In this document: positions 15,590-24,204 of the stretch, piece after piece | How positions within the stretch are numbered: position 1 is the first letter of the stretch | Layout: each line of letters starts with the position of its first letter | DNA from: Zestomonas insulae | Lineage (GTDB): Bacteria > Pseudomonadota > Gammaproteobacteria > Pseudomonadales > Pseudomonadaceae | Reading direction: 5' to 3' | Assembly: GCF_016901015.1 (NCBI RefSeq) | Contig: NZ_JAFEUP010000001.1 | Span: forward strand, 434,001 to 498,000 | Length of the DNA: 64,000 nucleotides | Made by a program: the position numbers and the translations under genes | Notes under the pieces: generated by a model | Seen by the model: the letters and a program-made list of their open reading frames with translations, nothing else | The model's database searches: none | Told to the model about the DNA's origin: nothing

Positions 15590-16732
15590 CTAAGCGACCG
15601 TCACTGCGGCTTGTGCGGACTTCCGTCTATTTATCAGACTGCGCCCAAGTCGGATCCCAGGAACCTCAATTAGCCGATAGGTGACCTCGGAGACAAGAAG
15701 TACAGTGATGAGCAGAAATGCTGCACATGGGAAGAATGCGTAAGTTCCGACATACGCAGCTACAGCGCCATACATGGAGAGAAGTGGTCCCTTCAGGCAT
15801 TCGATTATGACGGGATGACTTAGATAGATGCTGAAGCTTCTTTCCCCCAGGAATTCGAATGCTTTGTTGGCAAGCACTCTGCTTGGGTAGTGCGTTTGCC
15901 ATATCACCAGCCCTGTGAATCCTATTCCCCATAGGATTATATCCAACCTCCCGTTATCGATTACAAGCTCACCAAGCTTGAAGAAGCATAGTGATACCAG
16001 TAGCGCAGAAGTTGCCAGAGGTATTATCACCCTACAGATATTTGTGCCTTTCTTGAAAAACTTGCTGGCACGATACGCATAAATCCCCATTGCGAAGTAG
16101 CAGAAATTGGAGGCGAAAGAAAAATATGACCAACTCCATTGCGGCCTGGACGAAGCGCTTAAATATGCATCCTGCAGGCTATATCGAATAGAGTAGCATA
16201 CGACGATACTGGCTATCATCAAGAGAAGTGCAGATCGATGTGTACTTGTGAGGAGCATCAAGCCTGGGAGTAACGCATAGAATATCATCTCAACACCAAC
16301 TGACCAGCCTCCCCACACTATTCCAGAGAAAGGCACGAATCCGAAAGTGAAAGACAAGTTCAGAAGTATGTCGTTTGTGCTGGCAATGAGTTTCCAAGTC
16401 ATCACCTGCCTAATGATCTCGAACGCTAGGAATGAGTAAAATAGCGGGGCAATCCTAAAGAACCTCTTTATCGCATAGTCATGACACCAGCCTTTCTCGG
16501 TTATCCTCTTCTCTGTCGTGTGCATTAGTGAAAACGCACTGAGAACAAAAAACAGGTGGACCGAATATCCAAAATAATGATAAATAAATAAAAATCTTTC
16601 CGGAGTTTGTATATCGACAAGTCGAGGAAGGTGATACAAGACAACTGCTACTGCAGCAAGCCCTCTGAGCCCATGAATCGCAGGCAGAAGTTGCTCGTTG
16701 GCAACTACTGAAGATTTGAAGTTACTTGTCAT
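15590..16732 (-). CDS. Acyltransferase 3 family membrane protein (O-acetyltransferase-like)
   Basis: A 380-residue polytopic protein of the acyltransferase-3 family, which O-acylates surface sugars such as O-antigen. The conserved opening IHGLRGLAAVAVVLYHL gives R23-G24 and the family histidine H34; HLFFVLSAF, the RRFFRIAPL-like IKRFFRIAPLFY and GGWSVGVEMIFY blocks follow, with about ten membrane spans. The start at 16730-16732 is chosen because AAGGAATGTC precedes it; longer frames have no such signal. Base composition is visibly AT-richer than the flanks and it lies between an integrase relic and a broken IS, so horizontal acquisition is likely. The natural acceptor is unknown. Confidence 0.85.
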   Translation of the reverse strand: MTSNFKSSVVANEQLLPAIHGLRGLAAVAVVLYHLPRLVDIQTPERFLFIYHYFGYSVHLFFVLSAFSLMHTTEKRITEKGWCHDYAIKRFFRIAPLFYSFLAFEIIRQVMTWKLIASTNDILLNLSFTFGFVPFSGIVWGGWSVGVEMIFYALLPGLMLLTSTHRSALLLMIASIVVCYSIRYSLQDAYLSASSRPQWSWSYFSFASNFCYFAMGIYAYRASKFFKKGTNICRVIIPLATSALLVSLCFFKLGELVIDNGRLDIILWGIGFTGLVIWQTHYPSRVLANKAFEFLGERSFSIYLSHPVIIECLKGPLLSMYGAVAAYVGTYAFFPCAAFLLITVLLVSEVTYRLIEVPGIRLGRSLINRRKSAQAAVTVA

Positions 16733-17109
16733 GACATTCCTTGATTGGCTTATTTTTATTAGTCCGTGCTGCCTGTACTGGCGTGCCGAATGATACGGCA
16801 TTGATATCACGCTGAGAACGACCCCGCATATCGATATAGAGCCATGCCTGGAGAATCCCATGACCCTCTCTGAAACCGAGAGCGGGCCATCGGGCCTGCG
16901 TTCCTGTTGTTACCTGCGCGCATGGAAAGCCTGCAGGCTGAGGTGATATTAGCTGGCCATCGGCCTGCAGGAATCGCAATTCAAGTACCGCCGACAGCCT
17001 GGCAATGGCCAGAGCGGCGGCATGGTTGCCATGCCCCCCCCCCCACGAACTGATCCGTGAGCACGACGACGTGCTGGCAGCTGGTCTAGCGGTGATCTCT
17101 CAGTAGGTT
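16733..17109. other. Gene-free stretch with an 11-C tract
   Basis: I see no intact gene here. The first 130 bases are the AT-rich upstream region of the acyltransferase. GC-rich sequence then resumes, containing two GCCTGCAGG motifs and a run of eleven C residues at 17034-17044. After the run, the plus strand reads HELIREHDDVLAAGLAVIS before a stop, perhaps the tail of a lost gene. The tract could be a true slippage site or a sequencing/assembly uncertainty. Confidence 0.5.
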
Positions 17110-17473
17110 GTTCATCCGGGCATCCCCGGAATTCTGGAAGTGCGACCAACCAAGCCTTCCAGGAGCCCCGGATGAACCTGCATAAAAATGTCCGCCTTAC
17201 CCCACGTGGTCGAACCCTTTTGATCGAACGCATCCAATGTGGCTTGCGTGGCCCAGGCCGATGGTGTGAGCGTTCGAACCGTCTACAAATGGCTCAAGTG
17301 TTTCCGGGAAGAAGGCAAGCCTGGCCTGATGGATCGCTCCTAGCGCCCCGCTCATTGCCCCCCATGCCATGGCGCAAACAGTCATCGAGCACATCATCGC
17401 CCTATGACAGACACGCCAGACTTACCGTCAGATCGCAGCAAGCCTGGAGTTGGCGGTCAGCACAGTGGCTCGG
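17110..17473 (+). mobile_element. IS481-family element, truncated and frameshifted
   Basis: The transposase N-terminus starts at 17172 (MNLHKNVRLTPRGRTLLIER), then shifts frame to VAQADGVSVRTVYKWLK with FREEGKPGLMDRS, hits a TAG, shifts again to HAMAQTVIEHIIAL, hits a TGA and continues QTRQTYRQIAASLELAVST. These are the helix-turn-helix parts of IS481 transposases. An imperfect inverted repeat (GTTCATCCGGG...GGAA at 17110-17139 and TTCC...CCCCGGATGAAC at 17157-17177) precedes it. The catalytic DDE half is missing; homology stops at about 17473 where LysR-like sequence begins. Confidence 0.85.
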
Positions 17474-17646
17474 TGCCGTAGCTGATCGCCAGGTCGATCT
17501 CCTCGCCGAGCACCGAGCACCGGCTGCTCGTAAAGGTGCAGGGTGATCTGCAGGTGGCGCTCGCCGAAGTCGGCGCGGCCGAAATGCGCGTGCCGCGCGG
17601 CGCACTCGAAGGTACGCAGGGCAGTGAGGGACGGCAGGCGGCGCAT
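17474..17646 (-). pseudogene. LysR-family regulator remnant
   Basis: The minus strand starts at an ATG (17644-17646) with MRRLPSLTALRTFECAARHAHF, a typical GcvA-like LysR N-terminus. The rest of the helix-turn-helix domain is missing: sequence jumps to FGERHLQITLHLYEQPVLG, which resembles the start of the ligand-binding domain. A 7-bp tandem duplication (CGAGCAC twice, 17507-17520) then shifts the frame; removing one copy restores EEIDLAISYGT, a known LysR block. Homology ends at the IS481 fragment. It lies 2 bp downstream of the peptidase gene and cannot encode a working regulator. Confidence 0.82.
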
Positions 17647-17648
17647 CG

Positions 17649-18875
17649 CTACTTCAGCAGCGGCGTGTCGAGCACCTTCGACGGCCCGCCCATCAGGTCT
17701 TCGCTGATCTCGATGAATTCCTTGGTCGACACCTTGTCCAGGCGCATCAGGCCACGGGCGACGTCGTCCAGCGAATAGCGCTTCTGGCTGCGCTGGCGAA
17801 TCTCCCGGTCGAGGTCCTGCAACAGCAGCACCGCGCGCGCAGTGACCGGGCCGCTGGCCTGTTCGCCGCGCAGGCTGGTGACCTTGCGGCTCCATTTGCC
17901 GAGCGATTCGCGCACCTGCTGGTAGCGGTCCTCGCTCATCCCGCCGGCGCGGCGCAGCAGCTCGATGGCGTAGTACTCGGCGATACCCTCGCTGACCCAG
18001 TCGCTGCCGTCGGTATCGCGGATACCGCTGAACACGTGGACCAGCTCGTGCACCAGCGAACTGGTGCCGTTCTCGCTGACCAGCGGCCGGTCGGCGTGCA
18101 TGAACAGCGAGTTGGGCCCGGACAGCCCACCACGCCACATCGGGTTGCCCGCGCCGACCACCAGCAACTTGCCAGGATCGCGCGGGAACACCGCCTGCAC
18201 TTCCGGCCAGACGAAGGTCAGCAGGGTCAGCACGTCCATGCGCCGCAGCCCCTCGCCGACCGGCGCGGCGACGGTGACCTCGGTTTCGCCGAGGCGTGCG
18301 CGACGCGTGCCGAGCTGGCCGGCGAGAATCCAGCCGGTCGGCCGGTCGAGCAGGCGCGACGGGTTGTCGATGCGGAAGCGGTTCTTGCCGACCCGCGGCC
18401 AGCCGGTTTCCACGCTCTTCCAGCCTTTCGGCAGCTCGAACTGCAGGCGCGACACCAGTTCGGTGCCCTGCGCCTGATCCAACTCGGCGCTCGGCACCAG
18501 GTCGTCGCCACGCAGCAGCGCCCAGTCCGGCGTCATCCGCGCATCGAAACGGCCGTTGTCACGCGGGTGGCTGACCTTCACCCGGTAGCTCAGGCGGCTC
18601 TTGCCGTCGGCCGGATTCCACGTGCCATGCAGGCCGTCGGTGTCCTGCTGCCAGTGGCCGTCGGCCTTGAAGTCGCTGTAGTAACCCTTGTCGCCAAGGT
18701 CGAAGCGCAGGCTGCGCACCGCCTTGCCGTCTTCCAGGGTCAGGCTGACTTCGGCCTGGTCGGCCTCCGGGACGAAGCGCACCTGGTAGTCGAGGTCGAT
18801 CTTCTTCGCCGCCCAGACCGGGGCACACAGCGAGGCTGCGAGGGCAAAGGCGAGGGATGTGCGGAAGGCTTGCAC
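17649..18875 (-). CDS. Exported M61/peptidase_MA-like metallopeptidase
   Basis: A 408-residue exported zinc-peptidase-like protein. A GTG at 18873-18875 is chosen as start because AAGGAG lies eight bases upstream and the product then opens with a signal peptide (MQAFRTSLAFALAASLCAPVWA); the upstream ATG at 18905 would precede that ribosome binding site. The gluzincin motif HELVH is at residues 276-280, and SEGIAEYY about 20 residues later supplies the third ligand. The N-terminal half is beta-rich as in M61 aminopeptidases. The adjacent downstream LysR gene is broken. Substrate unknown. Confidence 0.82.
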   Translation of the reverse strand: MQAFRTSLAFALAASLCAPVWAAKKIDLDYQVRFVPEADQAEVSLTLEDGKAVRSLRFDLGDKGYYSDFKADGHWQQDTDGLHGTWNPADGKSRLSYRVKVSHPRDNGRFDARMTPDWALLRGDDLVPSAELDQAQGTELVSRLQFELPKGWKSVETGWPRVGKNRFRIDNPSRLLDRPTGWILAGQLGTRRARLGETEVTVAAPVGEGLRRMDVLTLLTFVWPEVQAVFPRDPGKLLVVGAGNPMWRGGLSGPNSLFMHADRPLVSENGTSSLVHELVHVFSGIRDTDGSDWVSEGIAEYYAIELLRRAGGMSEDRYQQVRESLGKWSRKVTSLRGEQASGPVTARAVLLLQDLDREIRQRSQKRYSLDDVARGLMRLDKVSTKEFIEISEDLMGGPSKVLDTPLLK

Positions 18876-18994
18876 GCTGACGGCTCCTTGAAATGTTCTG
18901 TCCATACGCCCGCCGCGCGGGACCGGACCTAATGCCAGAGCCGCTTGGACAAGCAAGTTGTCGGTGAGTTTTCTGCACGAAGCAATCATCTCAC

Positions 18995-19062
18995 CTGCAG
19001 GAGCGGATTCATCCGCGATTAGCCCGCGCTTGCACGGATCGCGAATAAATTCGCTCCTACAA
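18995..19062. repeat. REP-like palindrome (GTAGGAGCGAATTTATTCGCGA family)
   Basis: CTGCAGGAGCGGATTCATCCGCGAT and ATCGCGAATAAATTCGCTCCTACA flank a short spacer TAGCCCGCGCTTGCACGG. This inverted pair is one of the best-known intergenic repeat types in Pseudomonas. It lies between the exported peptidase promoter region and the ycgN terminus. Confidence 0.8.
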
Positions 19063-19119
19063 CGGATGAGAGACGCAGCCCTGCTCCCAACCCGCATCCA
19101 GAAATTAGACGGGAACTGG

Positions 19120-19569
19120 CTAGCCCGCGCGGAAGATCATGTGCTCTTCCCAGTCATCCTCGGCGACGGCGTTCTCGCTGAGCATGTTGCCGACCTGGGA
19201 AATCGCCGCCTTGTGCACCGCTTGCGGATCGCCGCAGACCAGCGGGTGCCAGGGCGGCAGGTCGAGGCCTTCGGCGACCAGGCGGTAGCCGCAGGTCGGC
19301 GGCAGCCAGCGAAATTCGCTGGCCTGGCCGGGGGTGAGCTGGATGCAGTCGGGGACGAACTGGCGGCGGTTGGCGTAGTCGCTGCAGCGGCAGGTGTTCA
19401 GGTCAAGCAATTTGCAGGCGATGCGCGTGTAGTAGACGCTGCCGTCCTCCTCGTCCTCGAGCTTCTGCAGGCAGCACAGGCCGCACCCGTCGCACAGCGA
19501 CTCCCACTCGTCGCGGTCGAGTTCGGCGAGGGTTTTGCGTTTCCAGAAGGGTTGGACTTTAGCGGCCAT
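19120..19569 (-). CDS. ycgN: YcgN family cysteine-cluster protein (UPF0260)
   Basis: A 149-residue cytoplasmic protein of the YcgN/YkgJ cysteine-cluster family. It has C26-x2-CG-x-CC (CDGCGLCC at 26-33), with further cysteines in [14 protein letters not shown] and PTCGYR, a pattern suggesting a bound metal or iron-sulfur centre. The family role is not known to me. Length agrees with E. coli YcgN (about 150). It is on the same strand as the hydroxyacid dehydrogenase, ycgL and rnd genes, an arrangement common in Pseudomonas. Confidence 0.92.
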   Translation of the reverse strand: MAAKVQPFWKRKTLAELDRDEWESLCDGCGLCCLQKLEDEEDGSVYYTRIACKLLDLNTCRCSDYANRRQFVPDCIQLTPGQASEFRWLPPTCGYRLVAEGLDLPPWHPLVCGDPQAVHKAAISQVGNMLSENAVAEDDWEEHMIFRAG

Positions 19570-19662
19570 GGTGCGTGGAGGACGGTCTCGGAAAAGGGCG
19601 GCAGTCTAGCGCCGCACGACCCGCCGGCCAAGGCTGGCGCGCCGAATGGCGCGGCGCGCGGC

Positions 19663-20595
19663 TCAGTAGCCGCGGGCGAAATCCACTTCGCCGTGCAGCC
19701 GTTCGCCGTTCGCGAAGCGCCGCAGGTTGCCGAGGAACAGCTCGGCCATCAGCGGCGGCTGGGTCGGCGCCGAACTGTGCCCGGTGAGCAACAGCCCGTA
19801 GGCGGTCCAGAACGGATGACGCGATGGCAGCGGCTCCTGGCGGCACACATCGATCACCGCGCCGGCCAGCTCGCCGTCGCGCAGCGCGGCGACCAGGTCG
19901 GCATCGACCACCGCACTGCCGCGCCCGGCATTGATAAACAGCGCATGGGGATTGAAGCGGGCGAACAGCGCCGCGTCGTAGATGTCCTCGGTGGCCGGCG
20001 TGTCGGGCAGCAGGTTGACCACGTAGTCGGCCTCGCCGACCCACTCGCCGAGCGCCTCGAGCCCCGCCACCCGTTGGAAAGGCGCCAGCTCGCGCGGCTC
20101 GCGGGCGATACCGAACAACTGCATGCCGAACGGCGCGAGGAAGCGCGCCACGCTCTGGCCGATGTCACCGCAGCCGACGATCAGCACACGGCGCCCGGCC
20201 AGGCTGTGCGGCGGCTGATTGTGCCATTCGCGCACCACCTGGCTGGTCAGCCGCGCCAGCACCTCGCGCTCGTGGTTGAGCACATAGGTGAGCACGTACT
20301 CGGCCATCACCTGGCCGAAGATGCCCACCGCGCGACTCAGCCGGTAGTCGCGCGGCAGGCTCGGGGCCAGCAGCGGGGTGATGCCGGCCCAGGTCGACTG
20401 CAGCCACTGCGGTTTGAGGCCCTGGCGCAACAGGGTGGCGACCAGGTCCGGCTGGCCCAGCCAGATCGCGCAGGCGCCGGCCGCCTGCGCCAGTTCGGCG
20501 GGGTCATCGGTGGCGATCAGCTCCAGATCGGGCTGCGCGGCGCGCAGCAGCGCGGCATAGCGGGCGTGGTCGTGTTCGGCAATCAAAATCGGCAT
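19663..20595 (-). CDS. D-2-hydroxyacid dehydrogenase (GhrA-like)
   Basis: A 310-residue NAD(P)-dependent 2-hydroxyacid dehydrogenase, probably reducing glyoxylate or hydroxypyruvate. The Rossmann motif VGCGDIGQSVA is at residues 140-150, and the catalytic triad is R225 (INAGRGSAV), E254 (DVCRQEPLP) and H273 (TGHSSAP). The late histidine followed by SSAPTQP is as in GhrA-type enzymes. Substrate choice cannot be read from sequence. It follows ycgL with a 63-bp gap. Confidence 0.9.
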   Translation of the reverse strand: MPILIAEHDHARYAALLRAAQPDLELIATDDPAELAQAAGACAIWLGQPDLVATLLRQGLKPQWLQSTWAGITPLLAPSLPRDYRLSRAVGIFGQVMAEYVLTYVLNHEREVLARLTSQVVREWHNQPPHSLAGRRVLIVGCGDIGQSVARFLAPFGMQLFGIAREPRELAPFQRVAGLEALGEWVGEADYVVNLLPDTPATEDIYDAALFARFNPHALFINAGRGSAVVDADLVAALRDGELAGAVIDVCRQEPLPSRHPFWTAYGLLLTGHSSAPTQPPLMAELFLGNLRRFANGERLHGEVDFARGY

Positions 20596-20658
20596 GGCAC
20601 AGCTCGGCCCGGGCGCGCTGAGCGCGGCCGGGCGTGGAATCGACAGGGAAAGGCTAGG

Positions 20659-20952
20659 TCAGACGGGGTCGTTGCGGCGCAGCAGCTCGTCCGGCAGGTG
20701 CTCGATGTATTCTTCTTCCGCCGGCGGCATCTGCAGGTGGAAGCCTTGCTTGTCGAGGTTGTCCAGCACCTGGTGGATGTCCTCGCGGGCCAGCTGGCGC
20801 TCCGGGCTGAGGACCAGGTCGAAGGCGTGCTGCGGCGTGCCGAACGCGCTGAGCAGCGCCGGCGGTACGCGCTTCAGGGCGTCGGCCTTGAGCACGTAGA
20901 GGTACATTTCGTTCTTGCGGGTGCTCTTGTAGATGGAGCAGATACGTTTCAT
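20659..20952 (-). CDS. ycgL: YcgL domain protein
   Basis: A 97-residue YcgL-family protein. It begins [20 protein letters not shown] and contains [17 protein letters not shown] and a C-terminal helix with [10 protein letters not shown]. The function of YcgL is unknown. Its ATG overlaps the rnd stop by an ATGA junction, so it is translationally coupled to ribonuclease D, a pairing conserved in many gammaproteobacteria. Confidence 0.93.
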   Translation of the reverse strand: MKRICSIYKSTRKNEMYLYVLKADALKRVPPALLSAFGTPQHAFDLVLSPERQLAREDIHQVLDNLDKQGFHLQMPPAEEEYIEHLPDELLRRNDPV

Positions 20953-22088
20953 GCCTGTTCTCCCGGCACAGCGCCGGCCAAGGTATCGAGCAGGGCCTGG
21001 CCCATGCGCTCGCGCCGCCAGCCGCGCAGCGACTCGGGCAGATGGTAGGGACCGTTGGGGAAGCCGGTTTTCAGCAGGGCTTCGAGGGTTTTCTTGCGCA
21101 GCATCAGCTCGGGCGCCATTGCCAGGCGTTCGGCTTCACGCTGACCGACGCTGCGCAGCTTCTTCAGCAGCGCGGAGGCCTCCAAGGGCAGCGGCTCGGG
21201 CAGGGCCTCGGGCCAGTCCTGCTTGGGCAGCGCGGCGGCGTCCCTGACCAGCTGCAGGATGAACTCGCCATCCTGGCGCACGGTGCGCGGATGCATGTCC
21301 TCGATGCGCGCCAGGCTGACCAGGTCGCTCGGCTGGAAACGCGCCAGCGGCCACAGCGAGGCCTCGCGCAGCACGCGGTTGCGCGGCAGGTCGCGCTCGC
21401 GGGCCTGCTGCTCGCGCCAGGTGCACAGCGCGCGCATCACCGCGAGCTGCGCCGGGGCCAGTTTCCAGGCCAGCTTGGCGTCGCGGTAGGCCTCTTCGGC
21501 CGGCGTCACGCGGCGCTGGTTGGCGACCAGTTCATCGCCATCTTCCAGCAGCCAGGCGAGTTTCTCGGCGGACAACTTGGCCAGCAGCGCTTCGTAGACT
21601 TCCGCGAGGTGCAGCACGTCTTCCGCGGCGTAGCTGACCTGAGTCGGCGACAGCGGCCGCTGCAGCCAGTCGGAGCGCGTCTCGCCCTTGGGTAGTTCGA
21701 CGCCGAGCACTTCCTGGACCAGGCGCGAGTAGCCCATGGAAAAGCCCAGGTTGAGGTAGGCGGCGGCCAGCTGGGTGTCGAATAGCGGCGCCGGCAAGGC
21801 GCCGGTCAGGCGCAGGAACACCTCGAGGTCCTCGCTGCAGGCGTGCAGCACCTTGACCACCGCCGGGTTCTCCAGCAGCGCGGCGAACGGCTGCCAGTCG
21901 CCGATCAGCAACGGGTCGATCAGGAAGGCGGCGCGGCCGTCGCCGACCTGCACCAGACCGGCCTGCGGGAAGAAGGTGTCGACCCGCACGAACTCGGTGT
22001 CCAGTACGACGTACGGCAACTGCTGCCAGGCGGCGCAATGCTGCGCCAGGCTGGCATCGTCGCGGATCCAGGTGATATCGATAGCCAC
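20949..22088 (-). CDS. rnd: Ribonuclease D
   Basis: A 379-residue 3'-5' exoribonuclease of the DEDD superfamily involved in tRNA 3'-end maturation. Exo I has D30-T-E32 ([15 protein letters not shown]), Exo II is around [10 protein letters not shown], and Exo III has the [13 protein letters not shown] block. The C-terminal half carries two HRDC-type helical domains. The GTG at 22086-22088 is chosen because AAGGAG lies six bases upstream; an upstream in-frame ATG extends past this signal. Downstream ycgL is coupled. Confidence 0.93.
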   Translation of the reverse strand: MAIDITWIRDDASLAQHCAAWQQLPYVVLDTEFVRVDTFFPQAGLVQVGDGRAAFLIDPLLIGDWQPFAALLENPAVVKVLHACSEDLEVFLRLTGALPAPLFDTQLAAAYLNLGFSMGYSRLVQEVLGVELPKGETRSDWLQRPLSPTQVSYAAEDVLHLAEVYEALLAKLSAEKLAWLLEDGDELVANQRRVTPAEEAYRDAKLAWKLAPAQLAVMRALCTWREQQARERDLPRNRVLREASLWPLARFQPSDLVSLARIEDMHPRTVRQDGEFILQLVRDAAALPKQDWPEALPEPLPLEASALLKKLRSVGQREAERLAMAPELMLRKKTLEALLKTGFPNGPYHLPESLRGWRRERMGQALLDTLAGAVPGEQA

Positions 22089-22219
22089 AGGGCTCTCCTT
22101 TGCGAAGGCGCGCAGTATATCCACCCCGGCAATGCACGGATATTCACGGCTTGTTCGCCCAGGCCGGTATTCCTATGCTGCTCGCGCTTGTCCGACAAAA
22201 ATCAGAATAAAGGAATGTC

Positions 22220-23278
22220 ATGAAAAAGCTTCTTGGACTCGTTGTCCTGGTCCTGGCCGCGCTCGCCGGCTATCTGTTGCTGATCCCCAGTCCGATCGAC
22301 CCGCTGGCCTGGGAAGCGCCCGCCGCCCCGCCGATGACCGGCGTCATGGAACCCAACGACACGCTGATGAAGGCCGAACTGCTCGGCCAGGGGCAGATCC
22401 ACGGCCCGGAAGACACCGCGGTGGACAGCCAGGGCCGCGTCTACGCCGGCCTGCACAACGGCAAGGTGGTGCGCATCGGCGCCGACGGCAAGGCGGAAAC
22501 CTTCGCCGACACCGGTGGCCGCCCGCTGGGCATGGAGTTCGACGCGCAGGGCAACCTGATCGTCGCCGACTCCTATAAAGGCCTGCTGCGCATCGACCCG
22601 CAGGGCAACATCAGCGTGCTCAGCCACGAGGCGGACGGTGTGCCGTTCCGCTTCACCGACGACCTGGACATCGCCCGCGACGGGCGCATCTACTTCAGCG
22701 ACGCCTCGACCTTCGAGCAACCGGACTACCTGCTCGACCTGCTCGAAGCGCGCCCGCACGGCCGCCTGCTGCGCTACGACCCGGCCACCGGCAAGACCGA
22801 AACCCTGCTCAAGGACCTGTACTTCGGCAACGGCGTGGCGCTGTCGGCCAACGAAGACTTCGTGCTGATCAACGAAACCTACCGCTACCGCATCACCCGC
22901 TACTGGCTGAAGGGCGACAAGGCCGGCCAGCACGACATCTTCATCGACAACCTGCCCGGCCTGCCGGACAACCTGCAAGGCGACCACGCCGGCACCTTCT
23001 GGGTCGCCCTGCCCTCGCCGCGCAAGTCCGACGCCGACTTCCTGCACCGCCATCCGTGGCTCAAGGCGCAGATCGCCAAGCTGCCGCGCGCGCTGTGGCC
23101 GAAGGCGATTCCCTACGGCCTGGCCATCGCCATCGACGAGAACGGCAAGATCGTACGCAGCCTGCATGACACCAGCGGCAGCCACCTACGCATGATCACC
23201 TCGGTCAAGCCGGTGGGTGACTACCTGTACCTCGGCAGTCTGGAGAACGACCGGATCGGCAAGCTGAAGATCAACTAA
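22220..23278 (+). CDS. SMP-30/strictosidine synthase-like beta-propeller protein
   Basis: A 352-residue membrane-anchored or exported six-bladed propeller. A hydrophobic N-terminus (KLLGLVVLVLAALAGYLLLI) acts as anchor or signal, followed by repeated propeller strands such as DSQGRVYAGLHNGKVVRIG and DLDIARDGRIYFSDAS, and NETYRYRITRYWLKGDKAG typical of the strictosidine-synthase/APMAP branch. Such proteins are usually lactonases or esterases using a bound calcium. The substrate is unknown. It stands alone on the plus strand, starting 131 bases from rnd, and ends in a good terminator. Confidence 0.88.
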   Translation: MKKLLGLVVLVLAALAGYLLLIPSPIDPLAWEAPAAPPMTGVMEPNDTLMKAELLGQGQIHGPEDTAVDSQGRVYAGLHNGKVVRIGADGKAETFADTGGRPLGMEFDAQGNLIVADSYKGLLRIDPQGNISVLSHEADGVPFRFTDDLDIARDGRIYFSDASTFEQPDYLLDLLEARPHGRLLRYDPATGKTETLLKDLYFGNGVALSANEDFVLINETYRYRITRYWLKGDKAGQHDIFIDNLPGLPDNLQGDHAGTFWVALPSPRKSDADFLHRHPWLKAQIAKLPRALWPKAIPYGLAIAIDENGKIVRSLHDTSGSHLRMITSVKPVGDYLYLGSLENDRIGKLKIN

Positions 23279-23296
23279 GCGCTGCACGCACAAAGA

Positions 23297-23320
23297 AGCC
23301 CGCCAATCGGCGGGCTTTTT
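23297..23320 (+). terminator. Intrinsic terminator after the propeller gene
   Basis: AGCCCGCC-AATC-GGCGGGCT is an eight-pair stem followed by TTTT, 19 bases after the stop codon. It also sits just before the convergent acyltransferase terminus; the A-rich left side (CAAAGAAG) gives partial bidirectional character. Confidence 0.9.
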
Positions 23321-23334
23321 CTTGGCCGAACGGC

Positions 23335-24132
23335 TCAGGCGCAACCGGCGTGCGGCAACGGCTCGCCGACTGGCGCGGGTTGTGGCGCACTGTCGAGCAG
23401 CGCCTGCATGCGCACGCGGGTCTCGCCCATCAGCGCCTCGAGTTGCTCGACGTCGTAGCGGCTAGCATCCAGCGCCTCGCCGACCCACAGGTGCACCGGC
23501 TGGCCCAGGTTGAAGCGCCAGGTGCGCGCCGGCAGCACGTTGTGGATGCCGCTGATGGCCACCGGAATGATCACCGCGCCGGTGTCCACGGCCAGGTGGA
23601 AGCAGCCCTTCTTGAACGGCAGCAACTGGCCATCCGCCGAACGCGTGCCCTCCGGCGCGGCCCACAGCACGATGCCGCTTTCCATCATCTGCCGGGCGCG
23701 GGCCAAGTCAAGCAGGGCCTGCTGGCGGTTGTGGCGGTCGAGCGATGGGAATTCGGCGGCGCGCATGGCCCGGCCGAGGAACGGAATGCGGAACAGCTCC
23801 TTCTTCGCCAGCATGCGGATCGACCCGGGCAGCGCAACGAACGTGGCCGGGATGTCGTAGTGGCTGGAATGGCTGCAGAGGATCAGGTAGCGGCGGCCGT
23901 CGTTGAAGTCCGGCAGGCTGCCGTCCACGCTCAGTTGCATGCGCACCAGGCGCAGCAATGCGGCCGACCAGCGCCGCGTGTAGCCATCGACGTCCTGGCG
24001 ACGCAGGCGGCCGACCACGGCCCGGCCAATGACTTTCAGGCAGTAATACAGCGTCACCAGCAGCGAACCCAGCACCACGCCGAGACGGCGGGCCAGGGTG
24101 GCGGTTTCGGTGACAGGTTGCAGGCGCAGCAT
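23335..24132 (-). CDS. 1-acyl-sn-glycerol-3-phosphate acyltransferase family (PlsC-like)
   Basis: A 265-residue PlsC-family lysophospholipid acyltransferase, expected to make phosphatidic acid at the inner membrane. The HX4D motif is H88-SSHY-D93, FPSLDRHNR is a second block, and APEGTRS (159-165) is the glycerol-phosphate binding motif. There is an N-terminal membrane-associated helix (VVLGSLLVTLYYCLKVIG). The start at 24130-24132 has AGGGGAG seven bases upstream; the longer frame toward 25254 runs antisense to the sulfurtransferase and is not credible. Pseudomonads carry several paralogues, so plsC itself is not claimed. Confidence 0.88.
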   Translation of the reverse strand: MLRLQPVTETATLARRLGVVLGSLLVTLYYCLKVIGRAVVGRLRRQDVDGYTRRWSAALLRLVRMQLSVDGSLPDFNDGRRYLILCSHSSHYDIPATFVALPGSIRMLAKKELFRIPFLGRAMRAAEFPSLDRHNRQQALLDLARARQMMESGIVLWAAPEGTRSADGQLLPFKKGCFHLAVDTGAVIIPVAISGIHNVLPARTWRFNLGQPVHLWVGEALDASRYDVEQLEALMGETRVRMQALLDSAPQPAPVGEPLPHAGCA

Positions 24133-24204
24133 CGAATGCTCCCCTCTCTTCTTATCGTCGAGACTATGATGCCCACTGACTTTCAAACGACACAGGAGTT
24201 CGTC

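Noticed and set aside
17428..17646. Intact 72-residue LysR-like protein
   Set aside because: Although open, it lacks most of the helix-turn-helix domain and is out of frame after the 7-bp duplication, so it was called a pseudogene.
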